Shown: positions 18,290 to 28,000 of the stretch, piece after piece | Layout: every line of letters begins with the position of its first letter | How positions within the stretch are numbered: the stretch's first letter is position 1 | Assembly (NCBI GenBank): GCA_944321975.1 | Contig: CALUNJ010000007.1 | Coordinates: 1-47,126 of the forward strand | Direction: 5' to 3' | DNA length: 47,126 nucleotides | Source: an uncultured Paraprevotella sp. | GTDB lineage: Bacteria > Bacteroidota > Bacteroidia > Bacteroidales > Bacteroidaceae | Notes under the pieces: model-generated | Databases searched by the model: none | Seen by the model: the letters and a program-made list of their open reading frames with translations, nothing else | Told to the model about the DNA's origin: nothing | Position numbers and translations under genes: made by a program

Positions 18290-19288
18290 ATGGATCTTGA
18301 ACGCGTTCGAAAATATTATGGACATATCAAGAACGCCTTGTTGGGACCTCGCAACAAGGAGTTCTTGATTTTTTTATTGTTTTTCTTCATTTCGGCGGCG
18401 TTTTGGCTTTTGCAATCCTTGAACGAGACGTTCGACGTGGAGATTCAAGTGCCGTTGAAGTTGGAAAACGTTCCCTCGGACGTGGTGGTGACCTCTGAGC
18501 TTCCTTCCTTGCTGGCCGTGAAGGTGAGGGATAAGGGGACGGTGCTGGTGCGTTACATTTATGGCGCGGAGCAATTGCCGGTGGATGTAGACTACAAGGA
18601 CTTCGACAAGGGCATGACATCAGGGGGCGTGGTCGTACCTCTTCCCTATGTGCAGAAGAAAATCCAGTCCCGCTTGTTGTCTTCGACCAGTGTCGTGTCT
18701 ATCCGTCCCGACACGTTGGAATATTTTTTCAACCGTGGCGCGCGCAAGAAAGTGCCTGTCAGGATGGCCGGCACGATAGAGACGTCGCCTGAGTATTACT
18801 TGAAGAGCGTGGAGTTTACTCCCGATTCAGTGGAGGCTTTGGCGCCTTTGTCTATTTTGGACACCTTGTCCGTGGCTTATGTCGTGCCGGTACATGCGTC
18901 CGGCTTGTCTTCCAACAGGCGGGTGACTCGCTCGTTGCATCGGCTCCGGGGCGTGAAATTCATTCCGGCGGAAGTCAGCATGGGGGTCGAGGTGGACTTA
19001 TACACCGAGAAAACGGTGGAGGTGCCGGTCGTGGGACTGAACTTTCCCGGAAGCAAGGATTTGCGCACCTTTCCTTCAAAGGTGGATGTGACTTTCCGGG
19101 TCGGGATGAGCCGGTTCAAGGAAATCACGGCAGATGATTTCGTGCTGGCCGTGACTTATGAGGAGTTGATGGAGAACGACAGCGTGAAGCTCAAACTTCG
19201 CTTGAAATCCGTTCCGCCGGGGGTGTCCAACGTGCGGATCGAGCCTTCGGAAGTCGATTATTTGATAGAACAAACCCAAGGGGAATAG
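18290..19288 (+). CDS. YbbR-like (CdaR family) membrane-anchored protein
   Basis: The 332-residue protein has one N-terminal transmembrane segment (about 24-42) followed by YbbR-type beta domains outside the cytoplasm, with repeated segments of the type VPVRMAG and VEVPVVGLNFPG. In Firmicutes, YbbR proteins regulate the diadenylate cyclase CdaA. No cyclase gene is next to this one, so that role is not assumed. It sits between yajC and coaE, an order common in Bacteroidetes. Confidence 0.85.
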   Translation: MDLERVRKYYGHIKNALLGPRNKEFLIFLLFFFISAAFWLLQSLNETFDVEIQVPLKLENVPSDVVVTSELPSLLAVKVRDKGTVLVRYIYGAEQLPVDVDYKDFDKGMTSGGVVVPLPYVQKKIQSRLLSSTSVVSIRPDTLEYFFNRGARKKVPVRMAGTIETSPEYYLKSVEFTPDSVEALAPLSILDTLSVAYVVPVHASGLSSNRRVTRSLHRLRGVKFIPAEVSMGVEVDLYTEKTVEVPVVGLNFPGSKDLRTFPSKVDVTFRVGMSRFKEITADDFVLAVTYEELMENDSVKLKLRLKSVPPGVSNVRIEPSEVDYLIEQTQGE

Positions 19289-19894
19289 ATGCGCGTGGTG
19301 AAGATTGGCATTACGGGCGGCATAGGGTCCGGAAAGACGTTCGTGGCAGGTCTGCTGGCCCGCCGGGGGATTCCGGTGTATTCGACCGACGCGGCGGCCA
19401 AACGGCTGATGAAGGACTCTGAGTCCATCCGCAGGCAGTTGAAAGCGGTGGTGGGCGACGAGGTCTACCGGGCGGACGGATCTTTGAACAAGGAGCTGCT
19501 TTCCGACTATCTGTTTGCCGATTCGTCGCATGCCCGGAAGGTCAATGCGATAGTGCATCCTGTCGTGCGCCGGGATTTCCTGTGTTGGGCTTCTGCGCAG
19601 GCGGTTCCCGTGGTGGCCATGGAATGTGCCATCCTTTATGAGTCGGGATTCGACCAATTGGTGGATGAAGTCCTGTTGGTGGTGGCGCCGGAGTCCGTTC
19701 GCATACGACGCACGATGGCTCGCGACGGATTGTCGGAGGCACAAGTAAGGGCACGCGTGTCGGCGCAGATGAAAGACGAGGAGCGTGTCTCGCGTGCCAA
19801 GTATGTCATACACAACGACGGGGTTTCGGACGTGGGAACTGAAGTAGACCGCGTGCTGTCCCGCATCATGGGCTGTGGAGCGGCAAAAGATTAA
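19289..19894 (+). CDS. coaE: Dephospho-CoA kinase
   Basis: CoaE phosphorylates the ribose 3'-hydroxyl of dephospho-CoA, the last step of coenzyme A synthesis. The 201-residue product shows the P-loop GGIGSGKT (10-17), the STDAAAKRLM substrate region, HPVVRRDF, and the lid-proximal arginines. Its ATG follows the ybbR stop with no gap, so the two are translated together. Confidence 0.95.
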   Translation: MRVVKIGITGGIGSGKTFVAGLLARRGIPVYSTDAAAKRLMKDSESIRRQLKAVVGDEVYRADGSLNKELLSDYLFADSSHARKVNAIVHPVVRRDFLCWASAQAVPVVAMECAILYESGFDQLVDEVLLVVAPESVRIRRTMARDGLSEAQVRARVSAQMKDEERVSRAKYVIHNDGVSDVGTEVDRVLSRIMGCGAAKD

Positions 19895-19913
19895 GTTTTT
19901 TTAGAAGACAGAT

Positions 19914-19945
19914 TTTGAAAAAGAGTGGGTGAAGGACTATCTTTG
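19914..19945 (+). promoter_or_regulatory. Promoter of the DUF5606 gene
   Basis: TTTG (19914-19917) and TATCTTTG (19938-19945) are 20 bases apart, a near-ideal match. Confidence 0.7.
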
Positions 19946-19975
19946 CACTTGTTTTTGAACCAATAGGAAGTGAAT

Positions 19976-20416
19976 ATGTTAGAAACGATTTTGGCTATTT
20001 CCGGGAAACCCGGTTTGTATAAGTTGATTTCCAGGGGTAATCGCAGTTTGATTGTGGAAACGTTGGACGAGGCGAAAAAGCGCATGCCTGCATTTGCGGC
20101 TGACAAAGTGATTTCGCTGGCCGACATTGCCATGTATACGGATGACGGGGAAGTGCCTTTGAGGGAAGTGTTGGAGAGTGTGAAAAAGAAAGAGAACGGC
20201 GAAATCTCTTCTTTTGACTACCGGAAGGCTTCCAAGGCCGAATTGGAAACTTATTTCGCGGAGGTGCTGCCTAATTTTGACCGTGACCGTGTTTACCCTA
20301 CGGACATCAAGAAACTGATTGGCTGGTATAACTTGTTGGTGAAGGCCGGAATTACGGATTTCGCGGAGGCTCTGGCTCCTACGGAGGGCGACAATATTGC
20401 CGATCGGGAAGCCTGA
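19976..20416 (+). CDS. DUF5606-family protein
   Basis: This is a 146-residue cytoplasmic protein of the conserved Bacteroidetes family DUF5606, whose function is unknown. The N-terminal segment ILAISGKPGLYKLISRGNRSLIVETLD looks like a small beta barrel, and the C-terminal half is helical and acidic. I chose ATG 19976 rather than GTG 19970 because it gives the family's usual MLETILAISGKPG start. It has its own promoter and an intrinsic terminator, so it is monocistronic. Confidence 0.85.
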   Translation: MLETILAISGKPGLYKLISRGNRSLIVETLDEAKKRMPAFAADKVISLADIAMYTDDGEVPLREVLESVKKKENGEISSFDYRKASKAELETYFAEVLPNFDRDRVYPTDIKKLIGWYNLLVKAGITDFAEALAPTEGDNIADREA

Positions 20417-20443
20417 ACAGGGCATTCCTGAAGACGTGGACTC

Positions 20444-20483
20444 AGGGGCGGGCTGGCGTGTTGCCACCCCGCCTCTTTTTTTA
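20444..20483 (+). terminator. Terminator of the DUF5606 gene
   Basis: An imperfect GC-rich hairpin (AGGGGCGGGCTGGC / GCCACCCCGCCT) is followed directly by TCTTTTTTTATTT. Confidence 0.75.
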
Positions 20484-20752
20484 TTTCGTGAGCGCGTGTG
20501 ATTGCCCCCTTGCGCACCCCTCTGTTTCCAATGCATGTCGTCGCGGTGTCTTTCCGTATGCCACAGGCGGATTCCTTGTGGCTGGCATTTTGGCTGGCAT
20601 GTTTGGGCTTGAATCTTTATTTTTTTGCAGATAAATTTGCCTATTTCCGATTTTCTTCTTTTATTTGCATAAGATTAATTCATTTATTAAATATTAAAAA
20701 AGTTTATTGCCTATCGGAACACTCTTACTTCTAAATTGAAAAAAAGAAAAGG
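20484..20752. promoter_or_regulatory. Long leader region of the ECF sigma gene
   Basis: TTG (20609-20611) and TAAATTTG (20632-20639), 20 bases apart, form a promoter that leaves a leader of about 105 bases before the sigma ATG. The last 90 bases are strikingly AT-rich (TTTATTAAATATTAAAAAAG). No ORF of note is present. Confidence 0.5.
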
Positions 20753-21346
20753 ATGGAGAGCTTGACAAACTTGACCGATGAAATGTTGGTCAGACTTTAT
20801 GCAGAAGGCAATAACAATGCTTTTGATGTCTTGTTGGAAAGATATGAGGAGAAGATATTTTCTTATATTTTCTTTGTCGTGCGCAACCAGAACGTAGCCG
20901 ACGACATTTTCCAGGAAACCTTCATGAAGGCTGTGGTGACGATCCAGCAGGGGCGGTATGTGGAGAACGGCAAATTCCAGGCCTGGCTCACGCGGATAGC
21001 CCACAACCTGGTGATTGACTATTTTCGCCAGACGAGGAATGAGAATTGCGTGTCAAACGACGAGGTGGAGTATGACTTGTTCAACGACATCAAGTTGGCC
21101 GAAAGCACGGTGGAAGCAAAGATGGTGTATGAACAAGTGTTGGAGGACGTGAAGCTGTTGGTGGAGCATCTTCCGCAGAATCAGAAGGAAGTGGTTTTCA
21201 TGCGTTATTACCAGGGGCTATCGTTCAAGGAGATTGCCGAGGTCACGGGGGTGAGCATCAACACGGCACTTGGCCGCATGCGCTACGCTTTGTTGAATTT
21301 GCGGCGCATGGCGGTGAAAAAGGAACTTCATTTGGCCATTTCATAA
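20753..21346 (+). CDS. ECF-type RNA polymerase sigma factor
   Basis: The 197-residue protein has region 2 (about 25-90, with the core-binding DDIFQETFMKAV and a W-L-T-R-I-A-H-N-L-V-I-D-Y-F-R segment) and region 4 (about 130-185, the helix-turn-helix LSFKEIAEVTGVSINTALGRMRYAL). It has no extra sensor domain. No anti-sigma gene or SusCD pair is adjacent, so it is not a classical polysaccharide-utilisation sigma. A 43-residue ORF follows 72 bases after its stop. Confidence 0.92.
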   Translation: MESLTNLTDEMLVRLYAEGNNNAFDVLLERYEEKIFSYIFFVVRNQNVADDIFQETFMKAVVTIQQGRYVENGKFQAWLTRIAHNLVIDYFRQTRNENCVSNDEVEYDLFNDIKLAESTVEAKMVYEQVLEDVKLLVEHLPQNQKEVVFMRYYQGLSFKEIAEVTGVSINTALGRMRYALLNLRRMAVKKELHLAIS

Positions 21347-21418
21347 AATAATCGGTTCTTCGTATACTAAAAGGAGCTGTCCCGTCGTTATCTTGATATA
21401 GTTTAAAAGGGGCAGCTT

Positions 21419-21550
21419 ATGGAGGTAGCTTTACACAACGACATTCCTTCGCCGTCGCGGAGGGCGATTGCTTTTCTGAAACTGTTTGCACGGAACTATA
21501 AGGAAGTGGAGACGGCGGGCGGCGAGTTCGCGCGGATGATTTTGAAGTGA
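21419..21550 (+). CDS. Small 43-residue protein behind the sigma gene
   Basis: This ORF is too short for ordinary calling. It begins ATG GAG GTA GCT at 21419 and reaches TGA at 21550. The product carries SPSRRAIAFLKLFARNYKEV, an amphipathic basic helix, and a short C-terminal tail. Codon use is like the neighbouring genes, and GGGGCAGC a few bases upstream could serve as a weak ribosome site. It lies 72 bases after the sigma stop and ahead of the separate rpe promoter, so it most likely shares the sigma transcript. I have an uncertain recollection of similar PS-R-A-x-x-F-x-R-x-F-A-R-x-Y peptides in Bacteroidetes. The function is unknown. Confidence 0.6.
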   Translation: MEVALHNDIPSPSRRAIAFLKLFARNYKEVETAGGEFARMILK

Positions 21551-21576
21551 CGTGTCAATTTTTTCATATGCGTGGC

Positions 21577-21607
21577 TTGCGCATATAGGATATTTGGTTT
21601 ATCTTTG
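21577..21607 (+). promoter_or_regulatory. rpe promoter
   Basis: TTG (21577-21579) and TATCTTTG (21600-21607) are 20 bases apart. This fixes the rpe start at ATG 21641, because the longer reading would begin upstream of the transcript. Confidence 0.65.
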
Positions 21608-21640
21608 TACATATATGTGTCTGTAAAATGTATGTGTACT

Positions 21641-22291
21641 ATGAAGCGATTTGTGGCTCCTTCTTTGTTATCGGCCAATTTCGGTAATTTGGAACCGGAT
21701 TTGGACATGATTAACCGCAGCGAATGTGACTGGCTGCATATTGACATCATGGACGGTGTCTTTGTACCGAACATATCTTTTGGCTTCCCCGTGTTGAAAC
21801 ACGTGGCGCGCCTGTGCAAGAAACCTTTGGACGTACATTTGATGATTGTGCGGCCGGAAAAGTTCTTGAACGAGGTGAAAGACCTGGGGGCGTATTCCAT
21901 GAACGTGCATGTCGAGGCCTGCACCCACTTGCATCGCGTGGTGCAGCAAATCAAGGATGCCGGCATGAAAGCCGGTGTCACATTGAATCCGGCCACTCCC
22001 GTGTCGGTCCTGGAGGAAGTGGTCGAGGATTTGGACATCGTGATGTTGATGGCGGTGAATCCGGGGTTCGGCGGACAGAAGTTCATCACACATACATTGG
22101 ACAAGGTTGCCCGGTTGCGCCGCATGATTGACAGCCGGGGGGCAGGGGCGTTGATAGAGGTGGACGGCGGCGTGAATCGCGACACGGGGCGCAGGTTGTA
22201 TGAGGCCGGCGCCGATGTGCTGGTGGCCGGCAGCGCGGTGTTCCACGCGCAAGACCCGTTGGAGGAGATACACGTGTTGAAAAACCTGTAG
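21641..22291 (+). CDS. rpe: Ribulose-phosphate 3-epimerase
   Basis: Rpe interconverts ribulose 5-phosphate and xylulose 5-phosphate in the pentose phosphate pathway. From ATG 21641 the product is 216 residues, the normal TIM-barrel length. It has APSLLSANF at the start, metal and catalytic motifs HIDIMDG and DVHLMI, MAVNPGFGGQKF with the second catalytic aspartate region IEVDGGVN, and a phosphate-binding VAGSAVF. It lies 20-50 bases ahead of comEC and probably forms an operon with it. Confidence 0.95.
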   Translation: MKRFVAPSLLSANFGNLEPDLDMINRSECDWLHIDIMDGVFVPNISFGFPVLKHVARLCKKPLDVHLMIVRPEKFLNEVKDLGAYSMNVHVEACTHLHRVVQQIKDAGMKAGVTLNPATPVSVLEEVVEDLDIVMLMAVNPGFGGQKFITHTLDKVARLRRMIDSRGAGALIEVDGGVNRDTGRRLYEAGADVLVAGSAVFHAQDPLEEIHVLKNL

Positions 22292-22343
22292 CCTTCTGGA
22301 GGCTACGTTCATAAAATCCTGGAGGCGGCACCCTTTCCTGAGG

Positions 22344-24449
22344 TTGGCGTTGCCGCTTCTCCCCGGTTTCGGGCTTGGCCGGTGGTGGTCGGGTTTGGAC
22401 GGGGTGATTTGGGAGCCGGAACAGGTCGTGTGGGGGCTCGTGGTGTGTTCCGGGATTTTTTGTTTGGGGTGCGGATGGTTCTCGTTGCGGGAACGTGCGT
22501 GGCTCCATGGGGGGTGGGGCAACGTGTGTTTTGGCGTTGCTCTTTTCTTTTTCCTTTTCTTTTTCGGGATTTGGCGCTCGTCTGTGGCTTGGCAGGACAC
22601 CCGGATGGCTTGGCCGGAGGAACCTCGTGTGTGGCGGGTCATGCTGGCCGAAGTGCCCGAAGCCACTTCGCGTGCGGTGAGTGTGGCGGGCGTGGTGCTG
22701 GATGCAGGCTCCACACCGTGCCGGGAGGCGGGGCGGATACGGTTGTCGTTCTATGGAGACGGTTCTGCCGCAGGCCTTCAGGTGGGCGACGAGGTGGTGT
22801 TCCGGGGCGTGGTCCGTTCTCCTGTGAGCCGGGGGAATCCGGAAGAGTTTGATTATCCCACTTACCTTGCCGTGAAAGGGATTTCGGGAGTGGCCGGTGT
22901 GGGTGAGGGCGATTGGAAAAGAGTGGGCGGGCGTGAGGGATGGGACGGGCGGCTGGGGCTTATGTCCAATCTGCGCATCGGGGCGTTGTCAGTCCGCGAC
23001 CGGTTGTTGCGGCTGTATCGCGACGCTGGGCTGGAGGGAGAGCCGATGGAACTGATGGCCGCCTTGACGCTGGGAGAGGATTCCGGGTTGCAACCCGGGT
23101 TGCAAGAGGTGTATGCCGAGGTGGGGGTCATGCATGTGCTGGCTTTGTCGGGGACTCATCTCACCTATCTTGTCGCGATGTTGCATTTCCTTTTGCTGCG
23201 CTATTGCCGCGGCCGTGCCTGGGAATGGGGCGGCGGGCTGTTGGTGTTGGCTTTGGCCTGGGGGTACACTTTCCTGGCCGGCCTTCCTCCCTCGTTGGTC
23301 CGTGCGGCGGTCACTTATTCCTGCATGTCGGTCGGTGGCTTGCTGGGGCGTTCGGGCTTTTCGCTCAATGCATTGGCCGTGAGTGCCGTCCTGATGCTGT
23401 GCGTGAATCCCCTGTGGTTGTATGACGTGGGATTCCAATTGTCGTTTCTGGCCATGGCGGGCATTCTGGTGGTCTATCCGAAGTGTCGCGGGGTAGTGGC
23501 TCTTTTCGGACGTCATTGGGCCTGGCTGCCCGAAAGTTTGCTGGTTTCCCTGGCCGCTTCGGCGTTCACCGTGCCTTTGGTGGCTTGCTGTTTCGGGACG
23601 TTTGCCCCTTATTCGGCCCTCGGCACGTTGCTGGTTTCCCCCATTTCGGCGGTCCTGGTCTGCGCCATGCCGGTGTTGTGGCTGGCGGGTTGGACGGGTG
23701 TCGGTGCGGCTTTTTGTGTCGGGGTGGTGGAGTTCTTGGTGTCCCTTCAGAATGGCTGCTTGCGTTGGATGGCGGGTTGGCCTTGTGCGACGGTGGATGC
23801 AGACTGGTCTCCGCTGCTGATGGTTTCGTGCTACGCCGGGCTGGCTTTGTGCTTTTCCCGCCGGTGGTTTTCTCGGGCGGTGTGGTTGAAGCTGCTGTTG
23901 GGCGTGGCGTTGTGGATGGTGTGCATGGAGGTCGTTGCAGTCTGGCGCAGGCGCAACAGTTCGGGCGTGGTGTTCTATAACAATCCGGCCTGTCCGGCGG
24001 TTCATGTGATCTATTCTTCTTCTTGTTCCTATTTGTTTCCTGTCGATTCGACCCGTGTGCCGGGCGGCATGGCTTATATTGCCGACACCTTCTGGAGGCG
24101 TAAGCTGGATGCTCGCCCGTTGGTGGTTGCGGGGCGTTTTGCCGACAGCCGTGTGTCGGCCCGGGACGGTCTTGTGGCCTGCCGGGGCGGGCTGTCGTTT
24201 CTCTTGCTTTCCGATGCCCGGTGGGAGAACGTGGAGAGTGCCACGCTGGCAGAAGTGGACTATATCTACGTGTGCCGTGGTTTCACGGGCGGCCTTTCTT
24301 CCCTGTCCCGTTTGTTCCGTCCTCGTGGCGTGGTGCTCGATGCCTCTCTTTGGCCTTCGGACCGGGCACGTTATCGGGAGGAATGCCTTTCGCTGGGTTG
24401 GGCATGTCATGACATGCGGAGCAGAGGTGCCTTGAAACTGGGTCTTTGA
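22344..24449 (+). CDS. comEC: ComEC/Rec2-family DNA uptake channel protein
   Basis: ComEC proteins move single-stranded DNA across the inner membrane during transformation. The roughly 700-residue product has N-terminal transmembrane helices, a soluble beta domain (about 95-185), then the competence domain with the conserved VGVMHVLALSGTHLTYLV and about eight further helices. The C-terminal domain (after about 540) is a degenerate beta-lactamase-like module without the metal-binding HxHxDH. The start is uncertain: no ATG exists before residue 88. TTG 22344 is given here. However, in-frame WRRHPFLRL upstream resembles family N termini, and a GGAGG lies eight bases before ATA 22311. Confidence 0.88.
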   Translation: MALPLLPGFGLGRWWSGLDGVIWEPEQVVWGLVVCSGIFCLGCGWFSLRERAWLHGGWGNVCFGVALFFFLFFFGIWRSSVAWQDTRMAWPEEPRVWRVMLAEVPEATSRAVSVAGVVLDAGSTPCREAGRIRLSFYGDGSAAGLQVGDEVVFRGVVRSPVSRGNPEEFDYPTYLAVKGISGVAGVGEGDWKRVGGREGWDGRLGLMSNLRIGALSVRDRLLRLYRDAGLEGEPMELMAALTLGEDSGLQPGLQEVYAEVGVMHVLALSGTHLTYLVAMLHFLLLRYCRGRAWEWGGGLLVLALAWGYTFLAGLPPSLVRAAVTYSCMSVGGLLGRSGFSLNALAVSAVLMLCVNPLWLYDVGFQLSFLAMAGILVVYPKCRGVVALFGRHWAWLPESLLVSLAASAFTVPLVACCFGTFAPYSALGTLLVSPISAVLVCAMPVLWLAGWTGVGAAFCVGVVEFLVSLQNGCLRWMAGWPCATVDADWSPLLMVSCYAGLALCFSRRWFSRAVWLKLLLGVALWMVCMEVVAVWRRRNSSGVVFYNNPACPAVHVIYSSSCSYLFPVDSTRVPGGMAYIADTFWRRKLDARPLVVAGRFADSRVSARDGLVACRGGLSFLLLSDARWENVESATLAEVDYIYVCRGFTGGLSSLSRLFRPRGVVLDASLWPSDRARYREECLSLGWACHDMRSRGALKLGL

Positions 24450-24570
24450 AGCGGGGGACGGTGCGGGGCGTGGAGGCCATTCCGGAGCGACACGGCAAAA
24501 GGGGGCTGTGGGATTACGAGGGGCATAGGAATGCAATGTGTCCTTGCCCTCGCCGCATTCCTTCTCCCTG
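24450..24570. other. Intergenic DNA after comEC
   Basis: This stretch is non-coding. A seven-base hairpin, GGAATGC (24528-24534) with GCATTCC (24555-24561), is the only visible candidate for a comEC terminator, and no T tract follows it directly. Confidence 0.35.
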
Positions 24571-24745
24571 TCTGTATCGTCCTATTTTGAATGGAATTCT
24601 ATCTGTTTGGTAATCTGTGAAATAAAAAGTGTCTTGAGACATGCGGATTTCCTTCAAGCGGTTAACCTATTTTTCTCAAGCCAAAAAAATGTGAATCGCT
24701 TGAAGGAAATCCGCATGTCTCTTGAGGTCAATTTTGTCCTATTCG
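24571..24745 (+). repeat. Dispersed palindromic repeat, copy C
   Basis: A perfect 25-base inverted repeat (arms 24636-24660 and 24697-24721) encloses 36 bases that hold TTTTTCTCAAG and CAAAAAAATGTGAAT, the core of the family. The left flank GTCCTATTTTGAATGG...TCTGTTTGGTAAT...AATAAAA and right flank CTCTTGAGGTCAATTTTGTCCTAT align with copy B, although the arm sequences themselves differ. Arms that differ between copies while each stays complementary suggest that the paired structure is what is kept. Confidence 0.85.
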
Positions 24746-25083
24746 CCACGCGTTTCTTCCCTTCACGGGCAGCAGGAACGTCTTCCGCTTCATCACCGCA
24801 AACTTTCAGGTTGTTCTCCACTAAACCCAAATCGCATTAGACCGCATGAAGTGGCATTTCTGCTGGCGTGGATGCTCTTCCGGCATCTTGCTTGTGATGG
24901 GCCGCAATCCTGTGGGTTTGCGCAAAGGGGGGAGCCTGTGCGGGCCATCCGCAGTTGCAGGCCGGATCCGTTGAATGGTGACGCATCTGTGTTGTTTTGA
25001 AAAACCAGGCGGTAAGGTTGGCGGTGTGGATTTTTTTGCTTATTATTGCAAACAAAATTCAAACATTTTTAAAACCGTTCCGT
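24746..25083. other. Upstream region of the LRR gene
   Basis: No ORF with a recognisable product is present. A TATTATTGC (about 25038) resembles a weak -7 box for the LRR gene. The extended LRR reading that begins at TTG 24997 is rejected, because a signal peptide starts at 25084. Confidence 0.4.
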
Positions 25084-28000
25084 ATGATGATGCATACCCT
25101 TTTTTCCACCGTGAGTTTGGCGGCGCGCCGGTTTGCGCTGGCGGCTGTTTTGATTGTGGCGGGAGGTCTGTTTGCCCTTGCTGCCGATGAGGTGACGATA
25201 GACAGTCCCGGCCCCGGGCAGCTACAGCTGACACCCGATGCGCTCATAGCCCCGCGCCTCAAGGTCACTGGGAGCATCGATGCCCGCGATTTCGAGACGC
25301 TGAAGGCCGTCACGATGGCCGTCACACAGGAGCTTGACCTCTCGGAGGCCACCATCTGCGAGTATAGCGGCCGCGATGGCAGTTACACTCCGATAACGCC
25401 CGACTGGATCGTGGGCACAGAGAGACCGCGGTTCTACAAGGCCGGCGAGATGCCCGTTCACGCTTTCACCAAGGTGGGCGACAACTCGCTCACCAAGTGG
25501 CACTACGGCGGGAGCCTTGCCAAGCTGACGCTGCCCGCAAGCATCAGTTCGGTGAGTGCCGAAGCGTTCTGGAAGATGGAATGGCTCGCAGAGATTGAGG
25601 TTCCGGCATCGTCGGCCACGGCGCGCAGCATTGGCGGAGCGGTCTACGACCGCGGTGTGACTCGGCTTTTGGCCGTGGCACCCATGCAGTGTGACTGTCT
25701 CGTGATCCCGGCCACCGTAACCTCCGTGGCCGACAGCGCGCTCCACGGTGCCACGTTGCGCGGCATCAGGATTGAGGGCGGTGCCAAAGTGGACTTCGGA
25801 GAGCAAGGTTCGCTGAACTGCCCGTACGTTATAGCCCCCAACCCCGGCGACTATGCCGGACTGTTTGACGGTATCGACGTCATCTCAGACATCGACGAGA
25901 TTGCCGTGAGCTGTCCGGCCGAAGGCTCTCTGGCGCAGACGGTGGGCGACAGGGGCATAAAGGCTGCCGACGTGCGCAGCCTCACCGTGAGCGGCATCAT
26001 AGGGGAGAACGACATGGAGTGGCTGGCTCAATTGCCCAATCTGCACTTTCTCGACCTTGCCGGTGCCACGTTCGCAGGCTACAAAGTGGAGTTCATCGGC
26101 CACGGCGCGCTCTGCTCGCTCTCGCTGCCTTCAGGCTCCTATGCGCTCACCATCGCCGACTGCCCCTTCCTCGGCGGCAGGCTCGACGTGCCGGAGGGCG
26201 TCACTTATGTCAACTGCAAGGGTGCGCCGCTGATCACAGCCGTCAGGATGCCATCCACGCTCACGCGGCTTGAGGCCGGCTCGTTCGCCTCGTCGCTCAT
26301 GGCCGAGGCCGACCTCTCGGCCTGCGGCGGATTGAAAGAGGTGTCGGCTTTCGGCTCGTGCTATCGCCTGCGCACGCTCTTGTTGCCCCCTCGGCTCGAA
26401 GTACTCACTGGTATAAGCGGCCCGGTGGAAGCCATAGAGTTGCCGGAAGGACTGCGGGAACTGGTTGCACAGGGCTGGAACGTTGAGACCATGCAGTTGC
26501 CTGCATCGCTCGAAATGCTCGACATAAGCTATATGCTGCGGCTGAAGACGCTCGACGCCTCGGTGGCCGTGTCGCTGCGCGAGGCAACCGGGCCGAGTTT
26601 CTGCCCGCTGATAGAGGAGGTGGACTTCTCGGCTTCGCCCTTGGAGAGATACTATGGCATTTGCTTTGACCTTCTGCCCGCCACAGCCGCCGGTGCCGCC
26701 GCGCGCACCCCGCAGCGTGTCGTGGTCGTGGGCGGCACCCACGCCACCTGCATCCACTCCTCGCTGCGCGCCTTGCGTCTGCCGTCCACGCTCATGGAGA
26801 TTGCCGGCTACGGCATCAAAGGCTGCGCCAAGCTGGAGGAGCTCGACCTTCAGGGCTGCTCCGCCCTCGGTTCGGTCAGTTCTCTGAGCGGCCTCACCTC
26901 GCTCGCCACGCTGCGGTTGCCCGCCGACCTGACCCGCATCGAGAGCATGACAGGCTGTCCCGCTCTGGCCGACATCTATGTGGCGGCCGACAAGGCAGTC
27001 CCAGCTTTCGGCCTGGCTCCCGCCGAGGGTGTGCTCGAGCGCGCCGTGCTCCGTGTGCCGACAGGCAGCCGGGGGCTTTATTTCTCCGACACGCAGTGGA
27101 GCCGTTGCAAGGAGATTACGGAGTATGGCTATACCGTGCGCACAGCGACAGACATCAGCGGAGTGCCGCTCGCCGGCGCGGGGCTTTATGCCCCCGGCTC
27201 GCGGGTGCGCCTGTCAGCCCCTGCCAAGGTCTCAGAAGGCGGCTTTGTCCGCTCGTTTGCAGAGTGGGTTGTGGGGGCGCAGGCTTTCGGCACGCCTGTG
27301 GCCGAGTTTGCCGCCGAGGCCGCCGTAACGGCCACGGCAGTTTATGGCTGGGGCAGCGTTGACCCCGATGCCGCCGACATGGGCTTCACCGTGACAGCCC
27401 CAGAGGCTGGCGAACTGTACTTGAGCATCGACTGCTACGAAGGTTATGCCGTCTACGGCGAGCAGGGCTTCATAACCCGCGGCGACGCTTACAGCGAAAC
27501 GATACTGAGCGTGCCGGCAGGCACGAGCCGTTTTGCCCTTGTGCTTGTGGACGAGCCGACAGCAATAAACCTCTGGGAGCACTCTTCCACCGGCTCTATG
27601 GCCGTAAGCCGGCTGTACTTCGGCAGCCTGCCCTCGCTCAAGTCCCTCACTGTGGGCGGGCTTGGGCTTGACACCATCGACCTCGCGCCGATGCCTTCGC
27701 TGACCTATCTGTCGCTCAGCGGCAACGCCCTCGGCACGCTCGACGTGTCCGCCTGCCCCGGGCTGGAGTGGCTCGACTGCAGCAACAACCGCCTCACGAA
27801 GCTGGTGTTGTGTCCCGAGACGCAGCTCACTACGTTCGGCTGCAATTTCAACTCTTTCGGTTTCTCGCAGATCCCCGACCGCCTACAAAGTGCTCTGGAG
27901 CACTACTATGCAGATTACACAGCCTCCATCGTGCTCAATTATGTGCCGCCATTCGACCTCGGCACGGGCGACGTGCTCGACCTCAGCGGCGAGCAGTTCT

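Noticed and set aside
22989-24536. Long antisense ORF across comEC
   Set aside because: Histidine-, glutamine- and arginine-rich composition and no motif; a shadow of comEC.
24997-25083. N-terminal extension of the LRR protein from TTG 24997
   Set aside because: It would bury the signal peptide that starts at 25084.
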